A stretch of DNA of 64,000 nucleotides, from positions 7,922,501 to 7,986,500 of the forward strand of contig CM072801.1 of assembly GCA_037013495.1 (NCBI GenBank), read 5' to 3'. Source of the DNA: Hippophae tibetana. Taxonomy: Eukaryota; Streptophyta; Magnoliopsida; Rosales; Elaeagnaceae. Within the stretch, counting starts at the first letter, position 1, and each line of letters opens with the position of its first letter. Below the pieces are notes generated by a model that searched no databases, was not told the DNA's origin, and saw only the letters and a list, made by a program, of their open reading frames with translations. This document shows, piece by piece, positions 1-13,400 of the stretch. Made by a program: the position numbers and the translations under genes.

Positions 1-650
1 AATATTCTAGAGTGATAAAAAGTCTTATGTACTTGATGAGTTGTACGAGACAAGACATAATATATGATGCAAGTAAACTAAGTAGGTATATTAGTAATCT
101 AAAATCTGATTACTGGAAATGTATTATAAGGCTACTTAGATACTTAAGATATATACATAGTTATGGATTACATTACACAAGATATCTAACTATATTACAA
201 AGATACAATGATGCAAATTAGATATCTGACATGAAAGACTCAAAGTCTATTAGTGGATATGTATTCATACTGGGTGGTGTAACTATTTCATGCAAGTCCT
301 CTAAACAGGCGTGCATTTCTAAATCCATGATGGAATATGAGTTCATCACTTTGGATAAAGGTGGTGAAAAAGTTGAATGACTATGTAATTTTTTAGAGGA
401 TATTCCAAAATGGGTAAAGCTTGTACCTGTAATATGCATCCATTGTGATAATCAATCTACTATTGGTAGGAAGAGAGCAATATGTATAATGGTAAGTCTC
501 GACATATACGTCATAGACATAATACCATTAAACAACTATTCTCAACTGAAGTTATATCTATTGACTATATGAAGTCAAAGAATAACACAACATATCTCTC
601 AATTAAAGGGTTAAATTGAGACTTAGTTGATAAGTCATCGAGATGAATGG
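1..650 (+). pseudogene. Ty1/copia pol remnant (end of reverse transcriptase plus RNase H)
   Basis: Translation in shifting frames gives the C-terminal part of a copia polyprotein: a [18 protein letters not shown] stretch (RT end), then [10 protein letters not shown] (RNase H), then CIHCDNQST and SRHIRHRHNTIK close to the usual copia C-terminus. Stops fall after the NDAN motif near 220, near 378 and near 618, and there is a frameshift near 465, so no intact protein can be made. The 5' part of the element lies outside the window. A putative 3' LTR follows at 1164. The pattern fits copia elements of the Angela/SIRE/Tork type; the lineage is inferred. Confidence 0.88.
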
Positions 651-1163
651 AACTAAAGCCTGTGAATGAACAATGATTTGCAAATGAAACCCAACCTATT
701 TGATTGAAGATTCTAAGATCTAGGTTCAAAGGGACAACCTAATTGTAAAGACTTAATAAGATCGATGTGAGGGGGTTACTCTCAAGTCTATTCCTATGTT
801 GAAACCAGTGATACTTGTAAGTTACAGGGTAAGTTAAGGATTTTAATGATTCTTATGAAGAGATGCCGAATGGAGTATGCGAGTCACTCTTTACTGATTA
901 TTTTTAAAGATAATAGATCATCTATGTGAGGGAGGAGTGGGGTCGCTTATGTCAGGAAAGACTCTTGTGTGAAGTAGTCATTGCTTACATAAACGATAAA
1001 ACAGTTCAAAGACATCGCATCTACTAGTAAGATAAATATACTTTCACAAATGAATGTTTAACGGGTAACACCTATCTATTCAATGCAGGTTCAATTTGTT
1101 GAATTCTATTTTCGTGTCAAAATTTGATTTAAATATATGTCAATTTTTATTTATGTGAGAGAT

Positions 1164-1730
1164 TGTTGAATTTTTCTGAATTAAAATTGCTTTAAATTAA
1201 AAAAACGTTTTTATCTTAATTAATTTTTCTAAATTAAGTTTTTCATTTTTGAATTTAAAGCTCTACTTTCGTTCTTTTCTTTTTTTTTGTTTTGTTTTTG
1301 AATTAAAGCTTTATTTTTGTTATTTTATTTTCCATTTCTGAAAGCTCCCCTTCCATTTCACATGGGTGTATATATATATATATACCCATTCATTGAGGAG
1401 GAAGAAAAAAAACAGAGATAAAAAAGAAGAAAAATAGAGTAGTAGAGAAGAAGAGAAAATGAAAAAAAGAAGAGGGAAGAAAAGAAAGAGAAAAAAAATG
1501 AAGAGACAGTACGAAAAGGAAAAAAAATAAATATTGTTTTGTATTTTTTTTTATCTAGAGTTACATTTCTCGAATAGAGTTTGATGAAATAATAAATTAT
1601 GATGTAAGTTTAATATTATTTAATCGTTGTATCATGAGAGATAATTTTTCGTCATTTTCTAACACATACAGTGAGTAAAAAAATTATATTAAAGATATTG
1701 TGTGATACATAAGTCTCGGTTCTTTACTTT
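1164..1730 (+). repeat. Probable 3' LTR of the copia remnant
   Basis: A purine run (gtgagaga) is followed by TGTTGAA, a usual polypurine-tract to LTR junction, about 0.5 kb after the copia pol remains. The block contains a TATA-like stretch (tatatatatatatata near 1368-1383) followed by a purine-rich presumed leader. The right end is not certain because no matching 5' LTR is in the window; 1730 is an estimate. Between 650 and 1163 I see only the untranslated 3' part of the element. Confidence 0.5.
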
Positions 1731-2600
1731 ATTTAAATTTTATATTTATAATATATATTTATATTTGTGTATTTTTTAATTTTAATAAAATAATTTTATT
1801 TTTAATTTATTTGTTCATATATTATTTCCTATAACATTAAAATATCATTTTTTTAATAAATAATGGGAATAAAAATATCAAATATATAAATTATAAAATT
1901 AAAATATATTTTTGAACATAATAGATCTTTTTTTCATTTAAGTACCATGAAATTATTATTTTTTTGCAATATTTAATTTTTTAAATGTTTGAAAAAAAAA
2001 CTTTACTAAAATATACATGTAGTAGTATAATCTTAGATTGATAGATTACATCAACAAGATAATAACTTATATAGATTTCACAAACATAAATATAACTTAG
2101 ATTCATTAATATCTATATATTACATCGATACCCCCATAACTTATCATACATAGCGGGAAGATGAAATATAACTTAAATACCATTTACTAAGTATCAAATC
2201 TACAACCTCGTGAATGAGAGTTGAGTACGAACTCAATTAACCCATGGCTAGTTGTGTTGTTTTATAAGGATAAGGTAATGTGAAGTGGACAATTTTATAA
2301 TATACGTAAATAGATAGGTAGAAAAGCTCACTAAATAAACAAAGATAAAGTGGCATGCTATTGTAATATTAATTTTAATATTACTATTATTAAATAAAAT
2401 TATTATTATTATTAATTTTTTAATAATAATATTAATTTTAATTGCCACAGTATCAGATATTTGTTAGCAATATATATATATCTTAGGTGGGTTTTATCTG
2501 GTGGGGAAAAAAGGAAAAAAAATTCATAGGAAACTTGGGCCAAATTGCCGACAGATGTTACTTAAATTACCGGTAATTCCAATTCGCACGATGAAGACGA
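1731..2600. other. AT-rich intergenic region
   Basis: Strongly AT-rich sequence with no open frame resembling a protein. Upstream promoter elements of the PLD gene are presumably in its right part, but no specific box can be assigned with confidence. Confidence 0.5.
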
Positions 2601-3045
2601 AAGTTCCAGATTTTCTCTCTCCAAAACTGCATCTTCTCTTCTTCTTCTTCTTTGAAGGTACAAAGCACATTCTATACTGATCTTAAATCATTATACAATA
2701 ACCCCAAGGTATCTCTAATCCACTTTTTCCTCGAAGCTTCTGCTTTATAGAATTCTAGATCTTTTCTTATGATCCATGATTCTTTGTCAATATTAACTAA
2801 TAATAATTTAAAAAACCCATTTAATCTTTCTTAGTAAGAACCAAAAGTCCTTAGTATCTGTGAAAATTGATTGTTCAAACCAAAACAATCATCAAGCTCT
2901 CTTTCGCTTATTGTCTCCTTGATTGGTAATATCTCATTTTGTCTTCAGCTTATTTCAATCCATAATACAATTGAGATTTAATACTGTAATTAAAGAACCT
3001 ATCTTGGATTGTTTATGCACAATTTATGTACGCATTTTGTTGGTA
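2600..3045 (+). promoter_or_regulatory. 5' leader region of the phospholipase D gene, possibly with a leader intron
   Basis: The stretch before the PLD start codon begins with a CT-rich block (cttcttcttcttc near 2637) typical of plant 5' leaders. A possible donor (GAAG|GTAC near 2657) and a possible acceptor (TTCAG near 2948) would frame a leader intron of about 0.29 kb. The open frame upstream of 3046 (from 2923) runs through this zone and does not look like PLD protein. Leader splicing is an inference needing transcript data. Confidence 0.35.
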
Positions 3046-6000
3046 ATGGATAATTTTGGTTATTCATCTTCAAACCCCTACCAGAATCCATATGTATACC
3101 CTCATCAGTACCCAGCTCAATACCCACCCCCTTCAAATACAGATGTATACTCACCTCCTCCAAATACAAATGTATATCCTCCTCCTCCACAACCACATCT
3201 ATATCCATACAATTCTGCATATGCAAATTCTTCACCACCTTCAATTTCCCATTCAGGACCTTTAGAGCATCATCCTCCACTTTCTCATTCTAGCCCTCGT
3301 CCATTTCCATACCACCGTCCAGGTCCTCCAATGAGCCATAGTGGTCCTTTGCCTACTCTTCAACATCATGGCAGTTTCCAGTATGGTTCATCTCGTTATC
3401 ATTATCCACAATCTGGTACATACCCTGCAGTTGAAAACCAACCTCAAGACCATTTGCGTGCCAATAGCTTCACCAACCACCACGGGCAGGACAGTCTGAA
3501 CTATTCAAGAATTGGGGCATCTGGAAGTCACGATAATGTTCTTGAACCTACATCTTCTTCCTATGCCGCGTACCCGACTTTGGAGAATCTTATGGGCAAT
3601 GTGAGTTTGTCTCATATTCCCCAAAGTGTTCCTCCATCACCTTCAACACCTTCGGCACCTACAGCACCCTCAACATCATTTTTAAGTTCGGCTCAAAGTG
3701 AAAGGTATGACAAGCGTCAAGAGTTCTATGGGCGTCCAAATAACTCATTTGCAGGTTTCTCTTATTCAGGTCGGCTGGACTCCTCTGTCATGGTCGCTCA
3801 TTCCCATTCAAATTCATTTGGTGGGTCACAATATGGTCAGTGTACAGAGATTGTGCCATTGCAGACTAAAGGATCCTTAAAGGTCTTACTTTTGCATGGG
3901 AATTTGGACATATGGGTTTATGATGCAAGAAACCTGCCAAATATGGACATGTTTCATAAAACTTTAGGGGATGTGCTTTCTAAGCTACCAGGGAGTATGA
4001 GCAACAAACTTGAAGGGAAAGTGAAGCATAAGATTACTAGTGATCCATATGTTTCAATTTCAGTAGCCAATAATGTAATTGGGAGGACTTATGTTATTAG
4101 CAATTCTGAAAATCCAATTTGGATGCAGCATTTCAATGTTCCTGTAGCACATTATTCTGCTGAAGCACAATTTGTTGTTAAAGACAGTGATGTTTTGGGG
4201 TCTCAACTTATTGGGGTTGTGGCAATTCCAGTGGAGCAGATATACTCAGGAGCTAGAGTGGAGGGAACTTACCCCATCCTGAATCCTAGTGGAAAGCCTT
4301 GTAAACCTGGAGCTGCCTTGAGACTTTCGATTCAGTATACTCCAATTCAACACCTGAGCATTTACCACAATGGAGTGGGGGCAGGCCCTGACTGTTTTGG
4401 TGTTCCTGGGACATATTTTCCCCTCAGGAAAGGTGGGAAAGTAACTCTCTATCAAGATGCTCATGTTTTGGAAGGATCTCTTCCTAACTTCCAATTAGAG
4501 GGAGGCTCTCCATACATACATGGCAGGTGTTGGCATGACATTTTTGATGCAATTCGTCACGCCCGCCGTTTGATTTATATTACTGGGTGGTCAGTTTGGC
4601 ACAATGTTAAACTAATTCGGGATGCTGCTTATGCATCTGAATTCACCTTGGGGGATATTCTTAAGTCCAAATCTCAGGAGGGAGTAAGAGTGCTACTGCT
4701 TCTTTGGGATGACCCGACTTCAAGAAGCATCTTGGGTTATAAAACTGTTAGTATTTTCCTTGTTTGAATTTACGATGATTTTCTATTTCAATATCAGGGC
4801 AGAAGTTCTGTTTAAGCTGTACCTCACCTGAGAATAAATCTTCCTGTATAGTGAAAATTTTAATTCAAATATTATAAATTGTTGAATAGGAAAAAAGCAT
4901 GATTTCGCAGTTTCATTGTTGAATCAATAGAACTAAATGGTAACTGTTCCACTGTGACTGTACAGCTCATATATACAAAACTTCTGTACTCAGCCAAATG
5001 ACTGAAGTTAGGAAGTGAGGGAGATTTTTCCTACCATCTCTGGTGTGGACATATTGTTACCTTTGGCTAGTGGGAAGGTAGTGGATATACGATGGAGTAA
5101 AAACTGAAGAGATTTACTGCTAGCATAATTTTTGCTCCTGATTGTAGTATTTCATTATAAGCTGCTTCAAATTTTTTTGGAATTATTGTGCACAGACTTG
5201 CCCTTTGGTGTGTATTTGAAAATCTTAAGTCAATTCCTCTATTTAATAGGAAAAAAAATCTAACACAGGATGGAGTCATGCAAACCCATGACGAGGAAAC
5301 TAAAAGCTTTTTTAAGCACTCTTCAGTCCAAGTGCTACTATGTCCCCGCTCTGCTGGAAAACGACACAGCTGGATCAAGCAAAAGGTTAGGCATAGCTAG
5401 TATTGAGTTATTAAACCACGAGCTGCTAATATTTAATATTTTATTTATTTGGCTGGTATTGTTTGATATTTTTCTTGTGATCCAAAATATTAGCAATCAG
5501 AATCTTGGGCTTTGTTAAACTGCTTATTATGTGATCAACTTTTGGTTTCTGGTTTTCAGCTCGTTTTCTTGCATCAGCAAAACAATATTGGATATTTCGT
5601 CTCAAATATGTACTCTAAAAGAATATTAACTTGAGCATATAGATCGATGCCTAGAACAATCTAATAGACATTTGCATGTAGCACTTGAAAGAAAAGTGAA
5701 TTAGGAAGAGAGAAGGGAAAATTAGGGTTAGAGATTAAAGGAGAGTTTAAGGAGAAGAGAGCTAATTGGGGAGAGAGGCAATACTGTTCATTCTATAATC
5801 ACCAAACGCTGAAAAATACAAATTATAGAATGACTTTTAAATAGTATCATAACTTGGATTCAAAGTAAGTAAACTAAATAAACTTATAAATGTCTTTGTT
5901 GTGAAGGCGTATTGCATTGATTTTCTTCGTACTTTTGAAATCCCAGGAAGTTGGGACAATTTATACTCATCATCAAAAGACTGTGATTGTGGATGCTGAT

Positions 6001-9000
6001 GCTGGCTATAATAAGAGAAAAATCCTAGCTTTTGTTGGAGGACTTGATTTATGCGACGGGCGCTATGACACTCCACATCATTCTCTACTTAGGACATTGC
6101 AAACAGTACATAAGGATGATTATCACAACCCTACTTACACGGTTGTTACCTATTTGCTATTCCTTGCTTTCCTTTATGCTTCTTTTTTACTTGGTTCAGT
6201 TATACTTTTCTTTTCTGAAAATGGAATCATTGCTTCTCCTTGGAGGAAGTAATTATTGAAACTTAAACTTTTCATGTAATGTAAATGCAGGCTTAAATCC
6301 TGTTTCAATGCCATGTAAATTATTGTGGAACAATTTGCTCTAATGATTTGAATGATTTACTTCAATATTCATGCATCACTTCATGTAGGTGTTAGGATTG
6401 AAGCATTTGAAAATCCTAGTAAAGATTAGCATCTAAGGCATATTAGGTCAAAATTTAATATTTAATGTTGACTTTTCATTAAATGCCAAATGTTCTTTTT
6501 TTCCTTTGCATTTTCTGATTACCTGTGTTTATTATCACCTGAAGGGAAATGTTACTGGTTGTCCAAGAGAACCATGGCATGATTTACACTCTAGAATTGA
6601 CGGCCCTGCTGCATATGATGTTCTGACTAACTTTGAGGAACGTTGGATTAAGGCGTCAAAACCTCATGGGGTTTCAAAATTGAAGAAGAAGTCTAATGAT
6701 GATGCTCTACTCAGAATAGAGAGGATTCCAGACATTATTGGAGTATCTGAGGCTTCTTACTATAATGAGAATGACCCTGAAGGTTGGCATGTTCAGGTAA
6801 GAGATCAACTTTTGACTATTGATACATTCACTATGCTCAACAGATTACTTTCTTTTTCTTTTTTCTTTTTTTGGCTTCCCTGCTTTTACTGGAGAGTTTT
6901 GGGGTGGACTTGCATCTTGAGTTAGATTTATTAGCCATATCTTAGCCATAACCAGGAAGACTTTTACACTTTCAAATTATTTTAATCTATTTGCTGATGA
7001 CTTGGAATAAAAAAATATTTTACTGGATTGTTTTGATGTAGATTTTCCGATCTATTGATTCAAATTCTGTAAAGGGTTTCCCCAAGGATCCAAAAGAGGC
7101 CACAAGCAAGGTAAAGACCATATATTGATAAGTGTATTTTGGAGCTTCTTTTGGGTGTTTTGTAGATGTGGTGGTTAACTCGTTGATTGCTGTCGTAACA
7201 GAACCTAGTCTGTGGGAAGAATATACTGATTGACATGAGCATACACACTGCATATGTGAAGGCAATACGTGCTGCCCAGCACTTCATTTATATTGAGAAC
7301 CAGTATTTCATTGGGTCATCTTACAACTGGACCTCGTATAAGGACGTAGGTGGGAATTCATCTTTCACATGGAGAGAACTGTCACTATATCTATAAGATG
7401 TTGGAGACATATTTCATTTTTCCTAGTTATATGATTTGTGTTGCTAGATTTGTACTTATCATCTAATTCACTATTTGTTCCTGCAGTCTGCATGAAATCA
7501 AGTCAGCATAAGCATATGTGTATTTTAGTGTTATGTGTCACTATGTACTATAATACATCATGCCGCCACAACTCTTGTGCTTTTGTTCTCTTTCAGAAGG
7601 TCATTTGGACAAGACTTCAGTCCTAAGGTCATGTTTGGTTTTGAAAGTCAAACCAAACAAACGAATATGCAAAATTTTAGTTCCATTCTATACCATTCCT
7701 CCCAGCCAAACTTGACCCAAAAGTGGTGTCGTTATTTTGATCATCTTGTTGTCTAAGCAGAATCCAGAGTTACACTCATTCAGTTATAATGGTCTTTTGC
7801 AGGTGCTAATAATTTGATACCAATGGAAATTGCACTTAAGATTGCTGAAAAGATCAAAGCAAATGAGAGATTTGCTGCATATGTCGTCATCCCAATGTGG
7901 CCAGAGGGTGTTCCCACTGGTGCTGCTACCCAGAGAATACTATTTTGGCAGGTTATATAGCTATCTTGTTAGATGGAGCTTATGTATGCTCCTGAAACCC
8001 TAAAGTTCAAATGCTTTAGCTTCATGAATTCTTTATACCATTATGCATGATTAGTAGTCGTTTAACCTTGTGTCCTACTTCACTTGGTCCCGACTTCGAA
8101 GGGAAGTTTAGCAACATCTTCTTAGTTCCTACTGAACTTTATGACTCCAATTGATATTTGAATAATATAAATTGATTTGTACTTGTAAAATCCAACAAGG
8201 ACAAAGGGCTTATAGGATGAAGCAACATCTGTATACCTTGAAAAATCCTTACCTCAAGCAATGTAGAACAAACTGAGAGCTATACAACAAGGATTTGTGT
8301 GTGGTACCCACTGCGTTATAGCTATTGACACCATTATTTTGGAAGTGTACCTCCATTATATGCAATTGAAATGATACTGAAATAAGTCAATATTGGTGAC
8401 CCTTTTATGCTTTCTATGAGGTTACAAGCTGCACTTAAAATATATTTAACTCTACGATATGTGATATGTATCAATATTTTAATTAATCCTCAAAATTTTG
8501 TGAACACTGGTATGCCATCTTCCTGCTACCTTGTTTAAAAGGGAGGGAGAATAAAGGATCAAGCCAGAGATTTGATCCAATTAGTTGGATGGGACAGAGA
8601 GGGACCAAAGTGGAGTATTTGAAATACTTTCCAAACTTATTGGGTTTTATGCTTAATTGCTTCATTGCTTCATTGCTTAGGATCTAAATTGAACCAGTTG
8701 ACTTCAGCATTGCATTTTCTTTATCTGGGTTTTCAATTACAGCACAAGACAATGCAAATGATGTATGACACTATATACAAAGCTTTGCTGGAAGTCGGGC
8801 TTGAGGGTGCATACTCCCCCCAAGACTATCTGAATTTCTTCTGTCTTGGCAATCGTGAGGCTGTGGATCCCACTGAGGGTTTACCCACTGGAATTCCTCC
8901 TCCCGCAAATAGTCCTCAGGTAGCTCTCTTCTATTTATAGAACTTGCTGATATTTGTACCGATTTTACTGAAAATGTCAACTTTTATTTTAGTACCAGTT

Positions 9001-10326
9001 AGTTTTATAGGCAGCTGTCCCAATGAAGGCTCTTAGTATCTGTACAGCCTCGGCCAAGTGCTGATTCTCAAACTACCCACCCCGCCCTGCCACCCAAAAA
9101 AAAAACCATTATATGTTGCATTTATAAATTATGTTCATAAATTGGAGAAGAGCTTAGTTACGACTGGCGAGTAACTAATATTTTAACATTTATTCAAAAC
9201 TTTAAAGAGTTACCAATGTTGTTTATTTTCTATGGTAAGTATTTTGCTATGATTAAATGTTATGTTATATTTTTAAATTTATTTTGTAGGCACTGAGCAG
9301 GAAAAACCGGAGGTTTATGATTTATGTTCATTCAAAAGGCATGATAGTGGATGATGAATATGTAATATTGGGGTCTGCAAATATCAACCAGCGCTCTATG
9401 GAAGGCACAAGGGACACAGAAATTGCAATGGGAGCCTACCAACCTCATCACACCTGGGCAAGAAAGCTTACTAATCCCCTTGGACAGGTAACCTGTTAAT
9501 TTAGTCAATATCTTAAGTTTTTGGGCCTATTTGGATGGACTTTTTTAAAATAGGTTTGAAATGAATTAGTTTGGTTAAAAAATGTGTTTGGCATGAAGTT
9601 TTTATTAGTTGTTGTGAGTAGCATTTTAGTAATTATTTTAAGAACGAAATGTAATTCTCTTAAAGTATTACTTTTTCTAAAATCACTAGTAATGGTTCTC
9701 AAAATTTGCAATATATTTCTTTTGGAGATTGCCAACCACCGTTAAAAGTGTTTTGGTCCATTTAAAGCATATTCAACCCAAATGATAAGTGATGCCAAAT
9801 GGTTGGACTTTTTAGTAAGCTCTGAACAAACACATCTCAAATTCTGGTTTTGATCAGCAATTTTGATACCTTGATATCGATTGTGTTCCTTAGAACGTTT
9901 TAAATTCATACACACAAAAGTAGTGTTATCAGGGAACAAACAAGGAGCAACAACTTGTTCAACCCGTACACGATAGAAATTCTAATTTTTTTATAAATGT
10001 GGCTTTTAATTGTATACTTGTGTGCTTTACAGATCTACGGATATCGGATGTCGCTGTGGGCAGAGCACCTTGGAACAGTGGAGGACTGCTTCCAACAACC
10101 GGAGAGTATTGAATGCGTACGAAGAATAAGATCAATGGGGGAAATGAACTGGAAACAATTTGCTGCTGATGAAATAACTGAGATGAGGGGTCATCTTTTG
10201 AAGTACCCAGTTGATGTGGATATCCAAGGCAAGGTGAGATCTCTTCCGGGAAACGAAGAGTTCCCCGATGTTGGAGGAAAGATAGTCGGCTCGTTCCTTG
10301 GCATTCAAGAAAACTTGACCATCTGA
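3046..10326 (+). CDS. PLDBETA: Phospholipase D beta (C2-type PLD)
   Basis: Hydrolyses membrane phospholipids to phosphatidic acid. Coding exons: 3046-4746, 5269-5385, 5947-6141, 6545-6796, 7042-7110, 7202-7349, 7803-7951, 8743-8919, 9290-9487, 10033-10326. They join in frame to about 1099 residues, the usual length of plant beta-type PLDs. Residues 1-230 are rich in Pro, Tyr, Ser and His (YPPP repeats), the mark of the beta/gamma group. A C2 domain follows at about 275-430 ([19 protein letters not shown]). Both catalytic HxKxxxxD motifs are intact: HQKTVIVD at about 615-622 and HSKGMIVD at about 950-957. The conserved ENQYFIGSS segment is in exon 6. Exon 6/7 split a Gly codon. I placed the start at 3046 (MDNFGYSS) because the in-frame extension to 2923 looks like untranslated leader. 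All introns are GT-AG. Beta rather than gamma is assigned from the long Pro-rich N-terminus. Confidence 0.96.
9520..9840. repeat. Possible MITE-like insertion in PLD intron 9
   Basis: Intron 9 of the PLD gene holds a block starting gggcctatttggatgg and ending near aacaaacacatctc. GGCC-TTTGG-type starts are common in hAT-like miniature elements of plants. I see no perfect terminal inverted repeat or target duplication by eye, so this is a weak call based on style of sequence. Confidence 0.25.
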
Positions 10327-11065
10327 TCTACTAATTACATAGTTTATTATTATCAAGAAATAATATCAGGAAGAATGAAGTTTTGGAATATTTTCACCGT
10401 CTAACTTAAGGTGGCGATAACTTGTCTAGGCAGTCTATCATAGATTCCTAGTGTTAACTTCTTTAGTTGTAAATTGTTACATTTCTGATTTTTTTGTTAA
10501 AAAAATACTATATAGTTTATTTATTGTTCATAGCAGTACCGTACATGAATTTGAACCACTAGATTGTATTTCGCATTAAGAGTTACAGGATAGATAATTT
10601 GATGTCTTCCATCATCTAGAATAGAATTGTTTACTATTTTTTTCTCTAGATCTTCACTTCTACACAAATGGAACATACGCATGTGAAAATTGGTGAACTT
10701 ATAACGGTTAGATTATGTAAAATTTCTACACACTTATGTAACTTGTATTATTTTTTACACAACTAACTCTACATTGTGAAATTCACCTAAATTGAATGCC
10801 TTAACTAATTTTGCCTAAACTGAAGCTTTATCAACTTCATAACATTCTTGTACTAATTGAACCTAAGATTTCCCAATCCAAAACAAACCCAATAAATGTA
10901 TACCTCGTAAATAAGGAGACTGATGTGTTCATTTTTAGCTAAACAAAGGGATATCTGGGCATTTTAATTTAACAAATCAGAACCTGAACTGAGCAAAAAT
11001 TTTAGAATCTTCAACTCGCACTAGCTAAACTAAAGTCTTATCGGGGGTTGATCGGCACTTCTTCA
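10327..11065. other. Convergent intergenic region between the PLD and ataxin-10-like genes
   Basis: Holds the 3' untranslated regions of two genes that run toward each other. AT-rich, with several poly(A)-signal-like aataat/aataaa words but none assignable. No other gene seen. Confidence 0.6.
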
Positions 11066-12659
11066 CTAGATATTTACAAGCTTTGCACGTCTAGTTTTGG
11101 GGTCAACCTCTACTTTCAGACCAATCCCAGCAATCTCAGGCACATCAACTGAATCTTGAAGCTCTAGTTCAGCCACCATCCGTTGGTTTTCTTCATTTCC
11201 TTGAAGCAAATTCCTCACAGACCAAATACCCCATTCTCTCAAGAAGGGATTGTCTTCGTCAAGCACACACTGTTGTAAGAGCAGAAGGATACCATTCTTT
11301 TGTCTAATTTCATCTTGCACCTGCTCTCTTCTGTAAGCACAATTGCCAATGACAGCAACTACATCTCTTCGAAATCCCTTGTAAAGGCAGTGCTTTTTTG
11401 ATGGGCAATGGTTTGTTTCCCCTCGATTCTCACCCTGTTTCATGGCTTTTCTGATTGTCAAGGGAGGTTCAAGATCAAGAAGCAAGCATAACAACAACTC
11501 AACAAGTCCAGAGGATAGCAGCATATTAACAGCATCATCGATTGGGCAACCATTACTTCTCTGACTCTCCATAGCACATATATCTCTTAAAATTGTTAGT
11601 GTGTATCCAAGAACATCTACATTAGAAGATCCCGTTGGAAGTCCAGATTTGCATATTATTCCACAATCTAGAACACTAGTAGATTTTTTGAAAACTGCAA
11701 GAATGCACATAACAAAATCAATGGGAACAATGATCTCGCTCATTCGCTCATTCAAGATTTCTGACACCATTCTCAACAAAAATGCATGTTCTGATGAAAA
11801 AACATCACCTCCTTCATTCATATCTTCAAGTTGTATGATAGCATCACCACCACTAAGGCATAATTTTGAGAACAGAGAAGGAAAGTATGGTTCTTCTAAA
11901 CAGACTCTTGAAAGAAGCAATTTCAACCAATCTTCTGTATAACCAACTGGAAATACATCCAAAAGCAAGCAACCCAAAAGAAATGTGAAAAGGGCAAACC
12001 TTAGATGACAGTAACAGGATAAATGCAATGAATAAAATGAACTATCAAATAGACAACTTACCAATAGCAGTAGTCCGTATGATTTCGGACAAAATAGCCA
12101 AACCATCATCAGTACAAAGTTCTGTTAGAAATTCAGGGTTTCCATCACAGCAAGTAAATATTATCATGCACAATGGATCAGAGACCTCTCTACTCATAAC
12201 TTTTGCAAGAGTAAGAAACCCTTCAAAGAAAAAGTGGTGCCATATAGAATGCTGATGTTCGCATCCAGCCAAAGAAACATTGGCCAGAACTTGCAACCCC
12301 ATTCTATTCATTCCAGAATAGAGCATTGCAGACCTTAAAACATTCAAAACAGTAGCAGCTCCATTTTGTTGTATGAATGAGTTTTGATTCTTAATCTCTC
12401 CTGCACAGAGATTTCTCAAGAGCTTTAAGGATAACACGAGTAACCCACAACCAGAAGGGAAACGGAGAGATTGGATAAGCCTCAGGATTACATTAAGGAT
12501 ATTCTTAGAAGCGAGGTTTGCACGACTGTCTGCAGTTTTGGAAACTTCTATTAGACTCTCCAAGGAGCTTTCCAGGGTAGATGAATTTGAAGCACTAAGC
12601 AATGGCTGTAAAACTTCCCCTGGTACAGAAACCTCCACTAATGATTTGCTAGAATCCAT
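11066..12659 (-). CDS. Ataxin-10 domain-containing ARM-repeat protein
   Basis: Two exons on the minus strand, 12659-12062 and 11946-11066, join in frame (GT-AG, a Val codon split 1+2) to about 492 residues. The C-terminus carries the ataxin-10 homologous region: VVAVIGNCAYR, then DNPFLREWGIWSVRNLLQGN, then ENQRMVAELE. The N-terminal half reads as armadillo-like helices (LLVLSLKLLRNLCAGE, GLQVLANVSLAG). Ataxin-10 family proteins are helical scaffolds; in plants the family includes an Arabidopsis gene linked to embryo/gametophyte development, but the molecular role is not settled. I favour the Met at 12659 (MDSSKSLVE); an upstream in-frame Met at 12731 would add 24 residues rich in Phe, Ser and Arg. 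Presumed leader sequence runs upstream toward 13370. Confidence 0.92.
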
Positions 12660-12731
12660 TGCTTTGATCAATGAAGCGATTCTGTTCCTCAGTTTTCTTC
12701 CAAATGAAACAAAACTAGAGAGAGAAAACAC

Positions 12732-13400
12732 AAGAAAGATAAGTCAAACTTCCATTTCATTCTACTCCCAAATCATTTCATTTTATAATGATACATGCAA
12801 AAGAATTGCAAGTAAATGGGAGAGACCAAAGAGGATACATCAAAGGAATTCTTCTTCAATAATTGTTTGATAATATAATTAATTATTCATATTTTTCAAA
12901 AATATAGTTAAAAAAACAAAAACAAAACAAAACAAAACAGATCCGTCTCATGAGTCATGACACAACGCCACATTTGAAGCTTTGAAAGTAGGGGAATGAA
13001 AAGAGTTCTCATTACAAACATAATGAATTTCCATTGTCATGGTAAAATTAACAAACACTTGGTGCACAATACCCAAACAATAATTTAGATTTCATTGCAA
13101 TCATTTAACTAAACTCTTCTCATATATCATATATTCTGAAGACCGAACAACCAAAAGGAAAATAATACAAAACTTCAAAAATTATTGAACTCTCTGGCTT
13201 GGGCAAGAAAGTAGAAAACACAAATAAAAACGATAGCTTGGCTTAACCTCAACTTTCTTTGAGAAACCTTTCGGAGAGCAAAGTGTTGCTTGGTCCGTCT
13301 GATTATTGAGAGAAAAGAATCATACAAGATACCAGAAATCGCGGCTCTGACTTCTGAGAAAGGAAAAAAATAAAATAGAGTAATGAATTGTAAAAATTAA
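12732..13400 (-). promoter_or_regulatory. Upstream region and probable 5' leader of the ataxin-10-like gene
   Basis: No coding frame is supported here. On the minus strand, the less AT-rich segment about 13200-13370 looks like transcribed leader with possible leader splicing before 12731. Boundaries cannot be set from sequence alone. Confidence 0.3.
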
